This document shows positions 9,084 through 19,116 of a DNA stretch of 64,000 nucleotides, piece after piece. Numbering within the stretch: the first letter of the stretch is position 1; every line of letters starts with the position of its first letter. This DNA is from Wolbachia pipientis. Its GTDB lineage: Bacteria > Pseudomonadota > Alphaproteobacteria > Rickettsiales > Anaplasmataceae. The position numbers and the translations under genes are program-made. The stretch covers positions 62,001 through 126,000 of the forward strand of contig NZ_JAUCRB010000002.1 of NCBI RefSeq assembly GCF_030373985.1, in the 5' to 3' direction. A model generated the notes under the pieces. It did not search any database, had not been told where the DNA came from, and was given only the letters and a program-made list of their open reading frames with translations.

Positions 9084-11162
9084 ATGACAGAAAAGAAGTA
9101 CAGTAAGATTTTAATAGCAAATAGAGGGGAAATTGCCTGCAGGATTATCAGAACTGCTCGTAGGATGGGTATATCTTGTGTGTGCATATATTCGGATGCA
9201 GATATAAATTCCGTACATGTAAGGCAAGCAGATGAGTCAAGGTATATCGGCCCTTCACCTTCTTGTATTAGTTATTTAAACATTGAAAAAATATGCGAAG
9301 TAGCAGTTGAAACAGGTGCACAGGCAGTTCATCCAGGCTATGGTTTTTTGGCAGAGAATCCAGATTTTCCACGTGCTCTGCAAAAACACAATATAGATTT
9401 CATCGGCCCAAGTGCAGAAACAATAGAAGTTACAGCCAACAAAATAACAGCAAAAGAAGCGGCAAGAAAAGCTGGGGTGAATGTAGTGCCAGGGTATATG
9501 GGCAAGATTAAAGATGTCGCACATGCAACTAGTGTGGCTGAAGAGATTAGCTTTCCAGTTATGCTAAAGGCAGCTTCTGGTGGTGGCGGCAAGGGAATGC
9601 GGATTGTAAACTCCAAAAAGGAAATTGAACTAGCATTTACATCAACAACAACCGAAGCAAAAAAAAGTTTTAAGGATGGCAGTATCTTTATAGAGAAATA
9701 TATAGAGTTACCAAGGCACATCGAAATACAAATCATAGCAGATAAATATGGAAATGTAGTATGTCTTGGAGAGAGAGAATGCTCAATACAAAGGAATAAT
9801 CAGAAGATAATAGAGGAAACACCAAGTCCATTTATCAGTGAGAAGGCGAGACAAGAAATGTATGCCCAATGTGTTTCTTTGGCAAAACAAGTTGGTTATT
9901 TTTCAGCAGGCACTTTTGAGTTTGTTATAGATAAGGACCAAAATTTCTATTTTCTTGAGGTAAATACGAGATTGCAAGTTGAGCATCCAGTAACAGAATT
10001 CGTGACTGGAATAGATATAGTAGAAGAAATGATTAGAGCTTCATGTGGAGAAAAACTTAGGTTCAGTCAGGATGACTTTAAACTTACTGGTTCTGCAATA
10101 GAAAGTAGAATTTGTGCTGAAGATCCATCAAAAAGATTTTTCCCCTCCAGTGGAAGAATAAAACATTACGATAAACCGAATGGAAATGATTATGTAAGAA
10201 TAGATGACGGCGTTGCTGCAGGCTCAGAAATCAGCATGTTCTATGATTCAATGATTGCAAAAGTAATAACATACGGAAAAGATAGAATAGAAGCGATCAG
10301 CAGAATGCAAAAAGCATTGTCTGAATGCTATATAGGAGGAGTAACAAATAATATAGAATTTCTAGAATCCATCTTCCATAATCCAAATTTTGTCGTGGCA
10401 AAGCTCCACACGAGATTCATTCCAGACCATTATCCTAACGGGTTTCACGGAGATTTTGTTACAGAAGAATATATTAAAATATTTATTTTCGCTACGCTAT
10501 ATGTTTATTTAGAAAATGAAGAAAGGTACTATTATGAAGCAGTGAATGAAACACCTCCGATGTCATTCCAGCGCGTGGCGCTGGCATCCAGAAAAAAAGA
10601 AGAGTCAAGCACTGGGATAACAGGTGGCCATGCAAGAGATTTATTCATAGTGAGAATAAATAATAATGAGTACTCTGTAAACGCAAAGTACCAAGATAAT
10701 ACATTAACAACAATATACAACCATAACACGTATTCTGTAAGTGGTAAGTGGAGTTCAAGTTATAGGTTAGTATATATCACAATTAATGACGATACCAATA
10801 TAGCACTTAAAGTAGAAAGGCAAGGTAGCAAACTCTTTGTAAGACATGCCGGAATGCAAGCTAAGTGTTGTGTACTTAAACCTCATGTAGCTGAATTAAG
10901 TAAGTTCATGCTCAATAATGAAACAGAAGGGATTTCTATAGATGCTGTAAAATCTCCAATATCTGGTTTATTAGTTAAATTACACGTAAATGTTGGAGAC
11001 CAGGTAGAGGTAGGACAACCTTTATTTGTTGTGGAAGCGATGAAAATGGAGAATATCATATGTGCTGAATCAGAAATGGTGATAAAAAATATTCCCGTTC
11101 AAGAAGGAAAAAATGTACAGATTGGTGATGTGGTATTAGCTCTGAATACAGCTCTTTCTTAA
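9084..11162 (+). CDS. pccA: acetyl/propionyl-CoA carboxylase alpha subunit (biotin carboxylase + biotin carrier)
   Basis: The 692-residue protein has the alpha-subunit layout of propionyl-CoA type carboxylases. An N-terminal biotin carboxylase begins [19 protein letters not shown]. The ATP-grasp domain has the glycine-rich [12 protein letters not shown] and the [14 protein letters not shown] active-site segment. A linker leads to a C-terminal biotinyl domain with EAMKMEN, where Lys654 would carry biotin. Residues about 493-513 are encoded by a palindromic element inserted in frame in the poorly conserved linker. The last 27 bp overlap the convergent ctaA end. Substrate preference (propionyl versus acetyl) is inferred from architecture only; the beta subunit is not in the window. 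Confidence 0.92.
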   Translation: MTEKKYSKILIANRGEIACRIIRTARRMGISCVCIYSDADINSVHVRQADESRYIGPSPSCISYLNIEKICEVAVETGAQAVHPGYGFLAENPDFPRALQKHNIDFIGPSAETIEVTANKITAKEAARKAGVNVVPGYMGKIKDVAHATSVAEEISFPVMLKAASGGGGKGMRIVNSKKEIELAFTSTTTEAKKSFKDGSIFIEKYIELPRHIEIQIIADKYGNVVCLGERECSIQRNNQKIIEETPSPFISEKARQEMYAQCVSLAKQVGYFSAGTFEFVIDKDQNFYFLEVNTRLQVEHPVTEFVTGIDIVEEMIRASCGEKLRFSQDDFKLTGSAIESRICAEDPSKRFFPSSGRIKHYDKPNGNDYVRIDDGVAAGSEISMFYDSMIAKVITYGKDRIEAISRMQKALSECYIGGVTNNIEFLESIFHNPNFVVAKLHTRFIPDHYPNGFHGDFVTEEYIKIFIFATLYVYLENEERYYYEAVNETPPMSFQRVALASRKKEESSTGITGGHARDLFIVRINNNEYSVNAKYQDNTLTTIYNHNTYSVSGKWSSSYRLVYITINDDTNIALKVERQGSKLFVRHAGMQAKCCVLKPHVAELSKFMLNNETEGISIDAVKSPISGLLVKLHVNVGDQVEVGQPLFVVEAMKMENIICAESEMVIKNIPVQEGKNVQIGDVVLALNTALS
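10561..10622. repeat. palindromic element inserted in frame in pccA
   Basis: The element starts TGTCATTCCAGCGCGTGG and includes the perfect stem CCAGCG-CGTGG-CGCTGG, then AAGCACTGGGATAACAG. It adds about 21 codons in the linker before the biotinyl domain. Ends and core match the other palindromic copies in this window. Confidence 0.85.
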
Positions 11163-12248
11163 ATAACATAAGAAATATAAACCTGATCCAAATAAGATAA
11201 ATGAAAACATTTGGTGGGCTATAGCAATGGCTATTGGTATGTGTAACAACAAAGTGGCTACCCCTAAAATTATCTGAATGATGACGGAGAGCAATATAAC
11301 ATATACCGGTTTTACACTGGCATTTTTTATTGTGAGTACTGCCGTCAGAACTAATATTAGCAATGCTAGTACTCGGTGTATAAATTGCACTGTCACCCTG
11401 TTCTCAAAGAGATTTAACCATGTAGGCCGTAAGAAAAATAAGTCTTCCAGAACGATGTGACCGTCCATTAGTGGAAAGGTATTGTAAATCAAACCAGCAT
11501 TTAACCCTGCGACAAAAGCGCCGAAAATCATTTGTATAACAACTAAAATCAGAATGAGTATTGTATAATATATACTACTATTGATAGATTGAAATCCTGT
11601 TACCCCAGTGCGTGACACTGGGATGACAATATGGCTTTGCTTCACGCAAAACAGTTCTGAAGTACATTTAATCTTAATTTTGTTTTGTGAACTTATCTGA
11701 TAATCAAAAAATTGACATGACAAAAATGCAAAAATAACCAACGCTAGCAGCAAGTGAAGTGCGAGCCTATAGTGACTAACATAAGGTTCATCTACCAGGC
11801 CACTTTTAACCATATACCAACCAGCAAAAGCTTGTAAAACCCCAAATAATAATGCTATGAATAGCCTTACTATTACCTTTTTAGATATTTTCCTTTTTAG
11901 GATAAAATATACAAATGGTAGAACAAAAACTAAACCTGTTAGTCTTGCAACCAATCTATGTACATATTCTATTAAGTAGATAGTATGAAACTTTTCCATA
12001 CTCATACCATAGTTAAATGCTTTATATTCAGGTGTAGCATCATATTTTGATTTTTCTTGTAGCCAATCTTGCTCACTCAGTGGTGGTAATGTTCCAGTAA
12101 TTGGGTTCCACTCCGTAATAGACAATCCTGCTTTTGAAAGTCTGGTAAATCCTCCAATTCCTACCATGAGGACCACCATGACAGAGCAGAGAAAAAGCCA
12201 AATAGCTACAGGTTTTGCTTCCATAAACCATGCTGAGTTCTGTTCCAT
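11136..12248 (-). CDS. ctaA: heme A synthase (COX15/CtaA)
   Basis: This integral membrane enzyme oxidises the heme O methyl group to make heme A for cytochrome oxidase. Type 2 (alphaproteobacterial/mitochondrial) features are visible: [18 protein letters not shown] near the start, [12 protein letters not shown] with a heme-ligand His, LHLLLAL, and [13 protein letters not shown]. About eight hydrophobic segments are present. I place the start at [12 protein letters not shown] (ATG at 12248); an ATG nine codons upstream is possible. Residues about 207-220 ([15 protein letters not shown]) are encoded by a palindromic repeat in a loop between membrane segments. The 3' end overlaps pccA tail-to-tail by 27 bp. 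The start region overlaps the end of the decayed glycosyltransferase. Confidence 0.92.
   Translation of the reverse strand: MEQNSAWFMEAKPVAIWLFLCSVMVVLMVGIGGFTRLSKAGLSITEWNPITGTLPPLSEQDWLQEKSKYDATPEYKAFNYGMSMEKFHTIYLIEYVHRLVARLTGLVFVLPFVYFILKRKISKKVIVRLFIALLFGVLQAFAGWYMVKSGLVDEPYVSHYRLALHLLLALVIFAFLSCQFFDYQISSQNKIKIKCTSELFCVKQSHIVIPVSRTGVTGFQSINSSIYYTILILILVVIQMIFGAFVAGLNAGLIYNTFPLMDGHIVLEDLFFLRPTWLNLFENRVTVQFIHRVLALLILVLTAVLTIKNASVKPVYVILLSVIIQIILGVATLLLHIPIAIAIAHQMFSFILFGSGLYFLCYLRKSCIQS
11590..11628. repeat. palindromic element inserted in frame in ctaA
   Basis: A perfect 7-bp stem, CCCAGTG (11604-11610) and CACTGGG (11616-11622) with a CGTGA loop, is followed by ATGACA. It encodes part of a non-conserved loop of CtaA. 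It matches the repeat cores in midA, pccA, ribF and murF. Confidence 0.83.
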
Positions 12249-13809
12249 CGCTGAGGGTGAATAACACATTCCCACAAGGCAAGAAAAGCCGCAACGCTAT
12301 GCAGCAGACTATAGACAGGAACAAATACTGATATTATATAAAAATAAAAAGGCATCTTTTGCAGTTTAACGGCTATCACCAAAAGAGTCAAGTTAGTAAC
12401 GTATACCACTACAAAGTAGCACAAAAATAACTCATTTAAAGCTTTAGTTAACACCAATGAAAGCAATAAAAATTGAGTAGTGAAAAATATAAAAGTTGCA
12501 GAGCCAACAAAAAGGCTCAATAGCAAAATTCCTCTGAGTCGAGTGTGTTTATAAAGTGACTTTATATTTTTTTAATGGACAGGTAGGTTTGCATATAACC
12601 TTTGATCCAACGTATTCTTTGCTTGATCCAAGCAAACACAGTAGTTGGTGATTCTTCCAATGTTTCCGAATCAATAATCCTAATTTTATATCCCATTTGT
12701 GTAAGTCTTAAGCCTAAGTCAGCGTCTTCGGTGACATTGTAAGCATCCCCAAAAAGCGCTTTTCTCATAATTTCTACTGAAAAATGGTTACTGCTACCGC
12801 CCAAAGGTATTGGTATGTTCATTCTTTAGAATCCAGGCAATAAATACTGAAACCAGTTCACATATTTCATAGGGAAGTACTTTGTAAGGAAGCTATGATG
12901 ACAACTGTAGTAATTTAACCTAGCCTGCACACAAGCTAATTTATTGTCACCCTGACCAAACTCGATCAGTGCTTTTTCTAACTGCAGTGGATCTGGTTTA
13001 TCATCTACATCATATACTACTGAGTACTTTCCTCTGGCAAAACTCATAGCATAATTGCATGACTTAGCCTTGGTTTTAAGCAAAGAATGAGGCACTTTTA
13101 ATACTTCAAAATATTGCGGTAAAGTGTATTTTACCATAGCTGCAAGCATTTCCTAATCATCACTTTCATTAGAAGCTTTACATCTAATTTTGATTTTGGG
13201 TAACCCAAACTTCAATGCCTTCAATCAATTACTCTATCACTGTACCTTATTCAAAAGCAGGCAATAAAACAGTGTATATAGGAAAATCTTCTTCATTCAT
13301 CTTATCATAATCTATTTTTTGATTGGAGGTTTCACATAAGCTAAAAATCTTAGTTATAAATTTGAAAAAATAACTGTAACATCCAAATATAAATATCAAC
13401 ATCAAAGCAAAGTATGTATATTTCTCTGTTAGAGTTAGAATTGAAGCCATAACAAAGAAAGAAGCAAAAATATGTGACTTAGTTTGATATTCTTGACCGA
13501 AAAATCAGGATCTTTGTAATATAAATAGTTGCTTACAAATTCTGAAATACCAAAATGCGAGTTAAGAAGATCTAAAATCTGTCCAACGTCGGCTTCTATT
13601 AATACGCATCCGTCACCGTAGTGGGCCTTGATCCAAGGGTTGATATCTTGACTTGTGTTTTCAACCATAAAAAAAGTAGTATTATTCAATTTTTGCCAAG
13701 GAATTATATTAAATTTATAGTAAAAAAGCTTCTCTTGCTCTTTACAAAAACTAGAGTCGAACTTAATTTTTTCTATATTATTAGCTTGAAGTATAGGTGG
13801 CTGTTGCAT
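12206..13809 (-). pseudogene. family 2 glycosyltransferase, fragmented
   Basis: Five consecutive minus-strand fragments (13435-13809, 13247-13450, 12826-13149, 12562-12822, 12206-12526) together form one membrane glycosyltransferase of the cellulose-synthase-like GT2 group. The pieces carry its motifs in order: the DxD region as VVYDVDDKPDP, TEDADLGLRL, and QRIRW in WIKQRIRWIKGYMQTY. A C-terminal multi-span membrane part ends [12 protein letters not shown]. Frame changes and stops separate the pieces, so no complete enzyme can be made unless several frameshifts are sequencing errors. Intact relatives polymerise or transfer sugars at the inner membrane. The 3' end overlaps the ctaA start region. 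Confidence 0.85.
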
Positions 13810-13814
13810 TAAAC

Positions 13815-14291
13815 CTAATGCAATTTTTTACTTAAGTCACGTGAAAGTGAAGATATAACCTCGCTACTGTGCCTATCATCCTTATGTCCTTGCATTATTT
13901 TTTTTACAGCGCAAGCGGCTATACTAGCTGTGTTGGAATGTAAATCTCCAATAGCTTTTTCAACTTGGTCAGTGACTTTCTTCAAGTGGAAACGCGCATT
14001 GTCATCTAATATCTGGTCCAGCTGCTGTTTATTGTGCTTAATGATACAATGAGCCTTATCAAGCGCTTCATTCATCATTTTATTAACTTCTGCGTCCAAT
14101 TTTTTGTATTTTTCAGAAGATTCTCTGTAATACTCCAACATATCTCTGTTGAATTTTTCAACCTCTTCATCTATAAGTTTGTTCTTGCTACGCTTATTAT
14201 TAAGGGCATTTTTTATTACTTTCTTTAGCAATTTATATGAAAGGATAAAACCCACCCAAAAAGCAAGACCAACAATCAGTGATGTAGACAT
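13815..14291 (-). CDS. atpF: ATP synthase F0 subunit b
   Basis: This is the peripheral-stalk b subunit that links F0 to F1. The 158-residue protein has one N-terminal membrane span (LIVGLAFWVGFILSYKLL) and a long charged helix with a coiled-coil character, as expected. It is the last gene of the run atpB-atpE-atpF'-atpF on the minus strand, which is the alphaproteobacterial F0 order. The gap to the preceding b' gene is 8 bp, so the genes are co-transcribed. Sequence conservation of b subunits is low; the call rests on architecture and position. The decayed glycosyltransferase begins 5 bp downstream. Confidence 0.9.
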   Translation of the reverse strand: MSTSLIVGLAFWVGFILSYKLLKKVIKNALNNKRSKNKLIDEEVEKFNRDMLEYYRESSEKYKKLDAEVNKMMNEALDKAHCIIKHNKQQLDQILDDNARFHLKKVTDQVEKAIGDLHSNTASIAACAVKKIMQGHKDDRHSSEVISSLSRDLSKKLH

Positions 14292-14299
14292 AAAAACCT

Positions 14300-14791
14300 C
14301 TAAAACTCTTTGGATATTAAGCGAGCAACAAGCTCCTCTTCAACTTCAGAATTGGTTAATTTATTGTAGTAAATTAAGGCAATATCAGTAGCTATTTGTT
14401 TTAACTCATCAGCATACTCAGATTTAAATTTTGCCACTTTTTCTTCAATAAGCTTACTCATTTTTTTGTCTTCCCCCTCTAATATATTCTTCACATTGGC
14501 TCTCATTTCTTCTACCTGGGCAAGTGCATCATTTACGACTCTTTTTGCTTGCATTCTAGCTTCGTTTAAAGCCGCGTTATGTTTAGCAGTCTGATTTTCT
14601 ATAAGCTTTAGGAGATGAATAGAACTATTAAAAGAATCCAATATTCTCTTATTTCTGGTATTTATTATTTCATCTAACTTTGGCAGAAATAAACAACTTA
14701 CTACAAAAAAAAGTAAGGAGAAAAAAATTAAAAACCAAAAAACTTGAGAAAAAAAAGTTGAAGCATCAAGTTGTGGCATATTAAGCAACAA
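14300..14791 (-). CDS. atpF': ATP synthase F0 subunit b'
   Basis: This is the second stalk subunit (b') found in alphaproteobacteria and photosynthetic organisms. The N-terminus MPQLDASTFFSQVFWFLIFF is typical of b' proteins, with a membrane span at about residues 12-33, followed by a long amphipathic helix. The start is probably the Met of MPQLD (residue 5) rather than the first Met. The longer reading overlaps the atpE stop by 11 bp, which indicates tight coupling within the operon. The pairing with the downstream b gene supports a b/b' heterodimeric stalk. Confidence 0.9.
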   Translation of the reverse strand: MLLNMPQLDASTFFSQVFWFLIFFSLLFFVVSCLFLPKLDEIINTRNKRILDSFNSSIHLLKLIENQTAKHNAALNEARMQAKRVVNDALAQVEEMRANVKNILEGEDKKMSKLIEEKVAKFKSEYADELKQIATDIALIYYNKLTNSEVEEELVARLISKEF

Positions 14792-15008
14792 ATATCAACA
14801 ATAGTGCAAGCAGAAATGCAAATAATCCCATCGCCTCAACTAGAGCCGCCCCTGTATAGACATATTTTTTCATTTTATCTTCTGACTCAGGGTTTCTTGC
14901 AAGCCCACTTAACATAGTAGAAAATATATTTGCTACACCAATACCCGCCCCGAGCATACCAAGCACACTTAAACCAATTGCTATAAATTTTAAAGCTACT
15001 AAATCCAT
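14781..15008 (-). CDS. atpE: ATP synthase F0 subunit c
   Basis: The 75-residue proteolipid forms the rotating c-ring of the ATP synthase. Two membrane helices flank the polar loop LARNPESEDKMKK. The second helix carries the ion-binding Glu in ALVEAMGLFAFLLALLLIF. The glycine-rich first helix (GAGIGVANIFSTMLSG) is typical. The Glu and its surroundings are the proton-type arrangement. The gene lies 61 bp downstream of atpB and overlaps the b' reading frame. Confidence 0.97.
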   Translation of the reverse strand: MDLVALKFIAIGLSVLGMLGAGIGVANIFSTMLSGLARNPESEDKMKKYVYTGAALVEAMGLFAFLLALLLIFVA

Positions 15009-15069
15009 ATATTACCTTTAACCATTTTCCTACAATATTAATTGTAAAATGTTCTGCAGATAAAGTCAA

Positions 15070-15795
15070 TTATTTTACTGCATCTGATAAATATACACAT
15101 GTTAAAGAGGTGAATATGTAAGCTTGTAGAATTGCAACAAACACTTCAAACCCTATTAGTGCGATTATAAATAAAAACGGTATAGGGGTTAGAGCCACGT
15201 GCATGTTCATGATAAACCCTGCTATTACTTTGATAATTGTATGACCCGCAATCATGTTTGCAGCGAGCCTTATTGATAAGCTTATAGGCCTTGCCAAGTA
15301 AGCAAATAGCTTAATAAAAAGCATCATGGGTGCAAGCCACAACGGAGTGCCTTCCGGCAGCAATATGCGTAAAAATTCTACTCCCCTTTCTTTGAATCCA
15401 ACAACTGTTGTATAGATAGAAACTATCATCGATAAGACAAAAGTGACTATCACATGACTTGTGACCGTGAAACTATAAGGAAGAGCACCAACTAAATTAC
15501 ACGACAAAATAAAAATAAATACTGTGAATATTAACGGAATGTGCTTCAGGCCTTGACTTCCAGTGTTATTTTCTATTATTGAAATAACAAAATCATATAC
15601 ATATTCAACTGCAGCTTGCAAATACCCTGGTATTACTGACCTATTCCTTACTCCAAAGAGCAAGAAGAATATTATTAATATAACCGAAATCATCATAAAA
15701 AGAGATGAGTTGGTAAAATTTATGTTATACCCAAATAGCTTGGGTAATTCTATTATTGTATATACCTTAAACTGCTCTAGCGGGTTTAACGCCAT
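15070..15795 (-). CDS. atpB: ATP synthase F0 subunit a
   Basis: Subunit a provides the proton half-channels against the c-ring. The 241-residue protein has about five or six membrane spans and the diagnostic [20 protein letters not shown] segment, whose Arg is essential for proton translocation, and a C-terminal [20 protein letters not shown]. It is the first gene of the F0 set here. F1 genes are not in the window; in Rickettsiales F0 and F1 genes are usually at separate loci. The promoter should lie in the gap 15796-15870, which is AT-rich without a clear motif that I could single out. Confidence 0.97.
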   Translation of the reverse strand: MALNPLEQFKVYTIIELPKLFGYNINFTNSSLFMMISVILIIFFLLFGVRNRSVIPGYLQAAVEYVYDFVISIIENNTGSQGLKHIPLIFTVFIFILSCNLVGALPYSFTVTSHVIVTFVLSMIVSIYTTVVGFKERGVEFLRILLPEGTPLWLAPMMLFIKLFAYLARPISLSIRLAANMIAGHTIIKVIAGFIMNMHVALTPIPFLFIIALIGFEVFVAILQAYIFTSLTCVYLSDAVK

Positions 15796-15871
15796 TTTGA
15801 CTTTATAAACTCAGACTGCAACAGTAGATAAGGTATAAATTTTATAGGATAAAGTCAAGAATTAAAATGAT

Positions 15872-15892
15872 GGGCTCTGTAACACAGAGCCC
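15872..15892. terminator. perfect 9-bp hairpin between atpB and a remnant ORF
   Basis: GGGCTCTGT (15872-15880), an AAC loop and ACAGAGCCC (15884-15892) form a perfect stem in an AT-rich gap. There is no long T-run directly after it. It lies just past the stop of the minus-strand remnant ORF ending at 15900, so it may end that transcript, or be a regulatory structure upstream of atpB. Confidence 0.5.
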
Positions 15893-15899
15893 CATCTAT

Positions 15900-16268
15900 T
15901 TACTTTATTTTAAAACCGCAATTTTTTATTTTATCTTTGATAGCTAGGATAACTATTTCGGCTTTAGCTTGAAACTCCAGATTTATAGTAGGGTTGTCGC
16001 TTTTGTTATCAATTTCTCTTCTGTTAAGAGACACATCTAAATATAGCACTCCAACAAAACAGGAAAGAAATGCTAATCCACTAATACTGCTGTAGTCTAT
16101 GTTCCCTTCAGGATTTTTCAGGCTGGAAAAGCTTATGTTAGAAGGGCTATAATTGTACGCAGAAATGTATGAAATATTGGCTCTATATTCATTTGCTGGT
16201 AGTTCAAATGCTATTATGCTATCTATAGAATCACCTATAATTAAAATTGTTATTATGATATTAGCATA
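15900..16268 (-). pseudogene. open frame without a start codon, probable gene remnant
   Basis: The minus strand is open for about 122 codons ending at the TAA at 15900-15902, but no ATG, GTG or TTG lies at a plausible start. The upstream in-frame stop is directly before it. The translation begins with a hydrophobic stretch (about 10 residues), then reads SIIAFELPANEYRANISYIS and later SSISGLAFLSCFVGVLYLDV, and ends KIKNCGFKIK. It has protein-like composition. I do not recognise it. It is most likely the 3' part of a gene that has lost its 5' end. Confidence 0.45.
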
Positions 16269-16405
16269 TTAATAAAATATTAATACTAAAGTACAAGCTA
16301 AAGCTAACGTTGAAAGAGCATATTTTAAAACCTTCCAATTTTACTAAATTATCTAATATCTTAACTTAACATCTTATTTTAACCATGATTTAATTTTAAT
16401 TCAAT

Positions 16406-16609
16406 GTGAGGCATAATTATGGTGAAATAGATTTTATTAATCAGCCTTTAAATTTAGAACAGGAATTTGATAGCGGGTACATCAAATTGACGGATTGTTC
16501 CTTTAATGAATATACTGGCTATTATCGAGTGGAAGGCGAAATACTAGACAAAAGCCACAATGCGATAGGAAGCTCAACTATTAATGGCTATATTTATCAC
16601 TGCTACTAG
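16406..16609 (+). CDS. small hypothetical protein, GTG start
   Basis: A 67-residue frame starting GTG reads RHNYGEIDFINQPLNLEQEF and is polar with many aromatic residues (YTGYYRVEGEIL). It has no membrane span. No good ribosome binding site precedes it, and it may be the tail of a lost gene, since the region around it is decayed. The 260 bp after it (16610-16870) hold no recognisable gene. Function unknown. Confidence 0.35.
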   Translation: MRHNYGEIDFINQPLNLEQEFDSGYIKLTDCSFNEYTGYYRVEGEILDKSHNAIGSSTINGYIYHCY

Positions 16610-16870
16610 AATGACAAAAACATGAATCTTAAGTTCTCTATGTAGGTGGATTTAAAAGGTGATATAGAGAAGATAGACTCTCTCCACAAGAGTATATAAA
16701 ATTACAAAAGCTTCTATATTGCCAAGTGCTATTCTAGCATGCAACGCACAACTACCTTTTAACTTACATAAAATTACTAAAGGTTGTAGAGAAATATGCT
16801 ATTTTGATTTGTGTGAAAATTATTGTTGACTTATGTGCAATTAGAGAACAATCAAAGAATCTAACCTGCG

Positions 16871-17437
16871 TTGGCTACAGGTGTATTATTGAGGTACGTA
16901 ATGAAGCTAGGAAGTTTTATGGAAACATCTGAATTAACTTTACTCGACTTACAGGACTTTTTTGAAAGGTTAAAGGTGCATGTGCGCAGTGAAGTAGAAA
17001 AATATGTAAATAAAAGAGCAGAAGAAGTTAAAAACGAGACTGTAATATATATAATAAACAAAGTATTAAATAATATGTTAGGCATCAAACCACTAAGTGA
17101 GCGCGAAATAGACCAACCTAAAACAGGTAAGCTTAAAAAAGTTAGGCTGATTAAGAATAAATATAGCATAACACACAATCAGGAAGTTATTAAAGCTCTA
17201 TTTGTAGGTAAAACACTTATTGGAAAATATAAAGGGAAAACTTATGAAGTTGTAGTCAACAATGAAGTAGGGTTTATTTATAATGGGAAAATCTATAGTT
17301 CCCTTTCTGCAGCTGGTACATGGATTACTGGTAAAAACTGCGATGGTTGGGGGTTCTTCAAGGTATGCCTTAACCCTGAAGAAGGGCTAAAAACTCTGAG
17401 CTACCACCCTACAAAGTTTTTGTCAGCTCAAAAGTAG
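16871..17437 (+). CDS. RAMA-like domain protein
   Basis: The 188-residue protein has a helical N-terminal half (LLDLQDFFERLKVHVRSEVE) and a C-terminal domain at about residues 115-165. That domain reads GKTLIGKYKGKTYEVVVNN, then YNGKIYSSLSAAGTWITG, then a GW-F-F-K-V ending. This pattern matches the RAMA/DUF4357-DUF2924 type fold often attached to restriction-modification or phage proteins, where it is thought to bind modified nucleic acid or protein. Here it stands alone, with no methylase beside it. The start may be the Met at residue 11 or 17 rather than the first. The assignment is from motif memory. Confidence 0.6.
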   Translation: MATGVLLRYVMKLGSFMETSELTLLDLQDFFERLKVHVRSEVEKYVNKRAEEVKNETVIYIINKVLNNMLGIKPLSEREIDQPKTGKLKKVRLIKNKYSITHNQEVIKALFVGKTLIGKYKGKTYEVVVNNEVGFIYNGKIYSSLSAAGTWITGKNCDGWGFFKVCLNPEEGLKTLSYHPTKFLSAQK

Positions 17438-17546
17438 CTTATGGCTAACTCAAGCAATATGTTTGAATTTTTAAAGAGGTCTTGGTTTACTTACTCCACC
17501 ATTTTTTTATTATCAGATATTGACTTAAATAATATGGAGGAGTAAG

Positions 17547-19109
17547 TTGTCAGCAGTTGCTATTATCGATTTTGGTTCACAGTTTACTCAGCTTATCGCA
17601 AGACAAGTCAGGGAAATGGGCGTTTATTGCGAAATATTTCAAAGCAACATTAGTTTTGAGATAATATCAAAATTCAATGGGTTTATTTTCTCTGGAGGAC
17701 CACAATCTGTGAATGATAGCTATTCTGAAACAAACGAAGTAGCATATGAAATTATAAAATTTAATGAGGTAACAAACGTTCCTATACTTGGAATATGCTA
17801 TGGGCAGCAACTCATTTGTCATTATTTTGGGGCAAAGATAAAAAGAGAATTCAATCAGGAATTTGGCAAAACTAAGATCAAGATATTAAAAGAATCTCCC
17901 ATTATAAAGGGTGCATGGGACGTTAATTCTGAAGTGGATGTGTTAATGAATCATGCAGACAGTGTTGAAATTACACCGCAAGGGTTTACTGTTATTGCAT
18001 CAGGTGTGATAAATCAAACAATCGCAATAATTGCCAATGAACAGCGTAAGATATACTGTACTCAATTCCATCCTGAGGTTAAAGCTACGATAAATGGTAG
18101 TAAGTTGCTCTCTAACTTCTTGGATATTGCAGATTGTGAAAGAGACTGGACAATGAGGTCACTTATTGAAAAGCAGAAGGAAAAAATTAAAAACACAGTA
18201 GGAGAAAAAAAAGTAATCGCCGCAGTAAGTGGCGGGGTTGATTCAAGTGTTGCAGCAGCTCTCACATATAAAGCTATAGGAAAACAATTAAACTGTATTT
18301 TTATCAATACTGGGTTGTTACGCAAGAACCAAACCATCACTATGTTGGAAGAGATCCCGATAAATTACGTTGATAAATCAAATTTATTTTTAAGTAGGTT
18401 AAAGGGAATAAACGATCCGGAAGAAAAGCGAAAAATTATTGGTAATACTTTTATTGAAGTGTTTGAGAAAGAGGCGAAAAAAATAGGTGATGTGGATTTT
18501 TTAATGCAAGGTACAATTTACTCCGATGTAGTTGAATCAGGACATAATTCAGGAAACACCAGTACAATTAAGTCTCATCATAATGTTGGTGGGTTGCCAG
18601 AAAAAATGAATCTGAGGCTAATGGAACCTTTGCGCTACCTCTTTAAAGACGAAGTAAGGCTACTTGGGAAAGAAATTGGTCTTGCAGACGAGATAATATT
18701 TCAACATCCATTTCCTGGACCTGGACTTGCAGTAAGGATTATAGGTGAAGTCGATGAAAAAAAGGTGCGAATACTGCAAGAAGTAGATGAAATATATATT
18801 AATACAATGAAAAATTATGATCTATATAATAAGATATGGCAAGCTTTTGCTGTACTATTACCGATAAGAACTGTAGGCGTCATGGGAGATGGTCGTACAT
18901 ACGGATATGTTTGTGCTTTGAGGGCTGTAACATCATCTGATGGTATGACAGCTGATGCGTTTCCATTTGAAAATAAAAGCCAACATTCGTTAATATTTTG
19001 GGATTTTTTACAAAATGTCAGCAGCATAATTGTTAATAGTGTTTCCGGAGTAAATAGAGTTGTATATGATTTGACTTCTAAACCGCCAGCAACTATTGAG
19101 TGGGAATAA
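17547..19109 (+). CDS. guaA: GMP synthase (glutamine-hydrolysing)
   Basis: GuaA converts XMP to GMP using glutamine nitrogen. The 520-residue protein has the N-terminal class I amidotransferase with nucleophile Cys84 in LGICYGQQ and the FHPEV His-Glu pair. The ATP pyrophosphatase domain starts at [13 protein letters not shown], and the C-terminal dimerisation domain ends in [11 protein letters not shown]. The start codon is TTG at 17547, chosen because a strong GGAGGAG ribosome site lies at 17536-17542 and the protein begins directly with the conserved AIIDFGSQ. With purF and purN in the window it reflects retained purine synthesis. It is convergent with terC, with only 7 bp between stops. 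Confidence 0.98.
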   Translation: MSAVAIIDFGSQFTQLIARQVREMGVYCEIFQSNISFEIISKFNGFIFSGGPQSVNDSYSETNEVAYEIIKFNEVTNVPILGICYGQQLICHYFGAKIKREFNQEFGKTKIKILKESPIIKGAWDVNSEVDVLMNHADSVEITPQGFTVIASGVINQTIAIIANEQRKIYCTQFHPEVKATINGSKLLSNFLDIADCERDWTMRSLIEKQKEKIKNTVGEKKVIAAVSGGVDSSVAAALTYKAIGKQLNCIFINTGLLRKNQTITMLEEIPINYVDKSNLFLSRLKGINDPEEKRKIIGNTFIEVFEKEAKKIGDVDFLMQGTIYSDVVESGHNSGNTSTIKSHHNVGGLPEKMNLRLMEPLRYLFKDEVRLLGKEIGLADEIIFQHPFPGPGLAVRIIGEVDEKKVRILQEVDEIYINTMKNYDLYNKIWQAFAVLLPIRTVGVMGDGRTYGYVCALRAVTSSDGMTADAFPFENKSQHSLIFWDFLQNVSSIIVNSVSGVNRVVYDLTSKPPATIEWE

Positions 19110-19116
19110 CCTAGAG

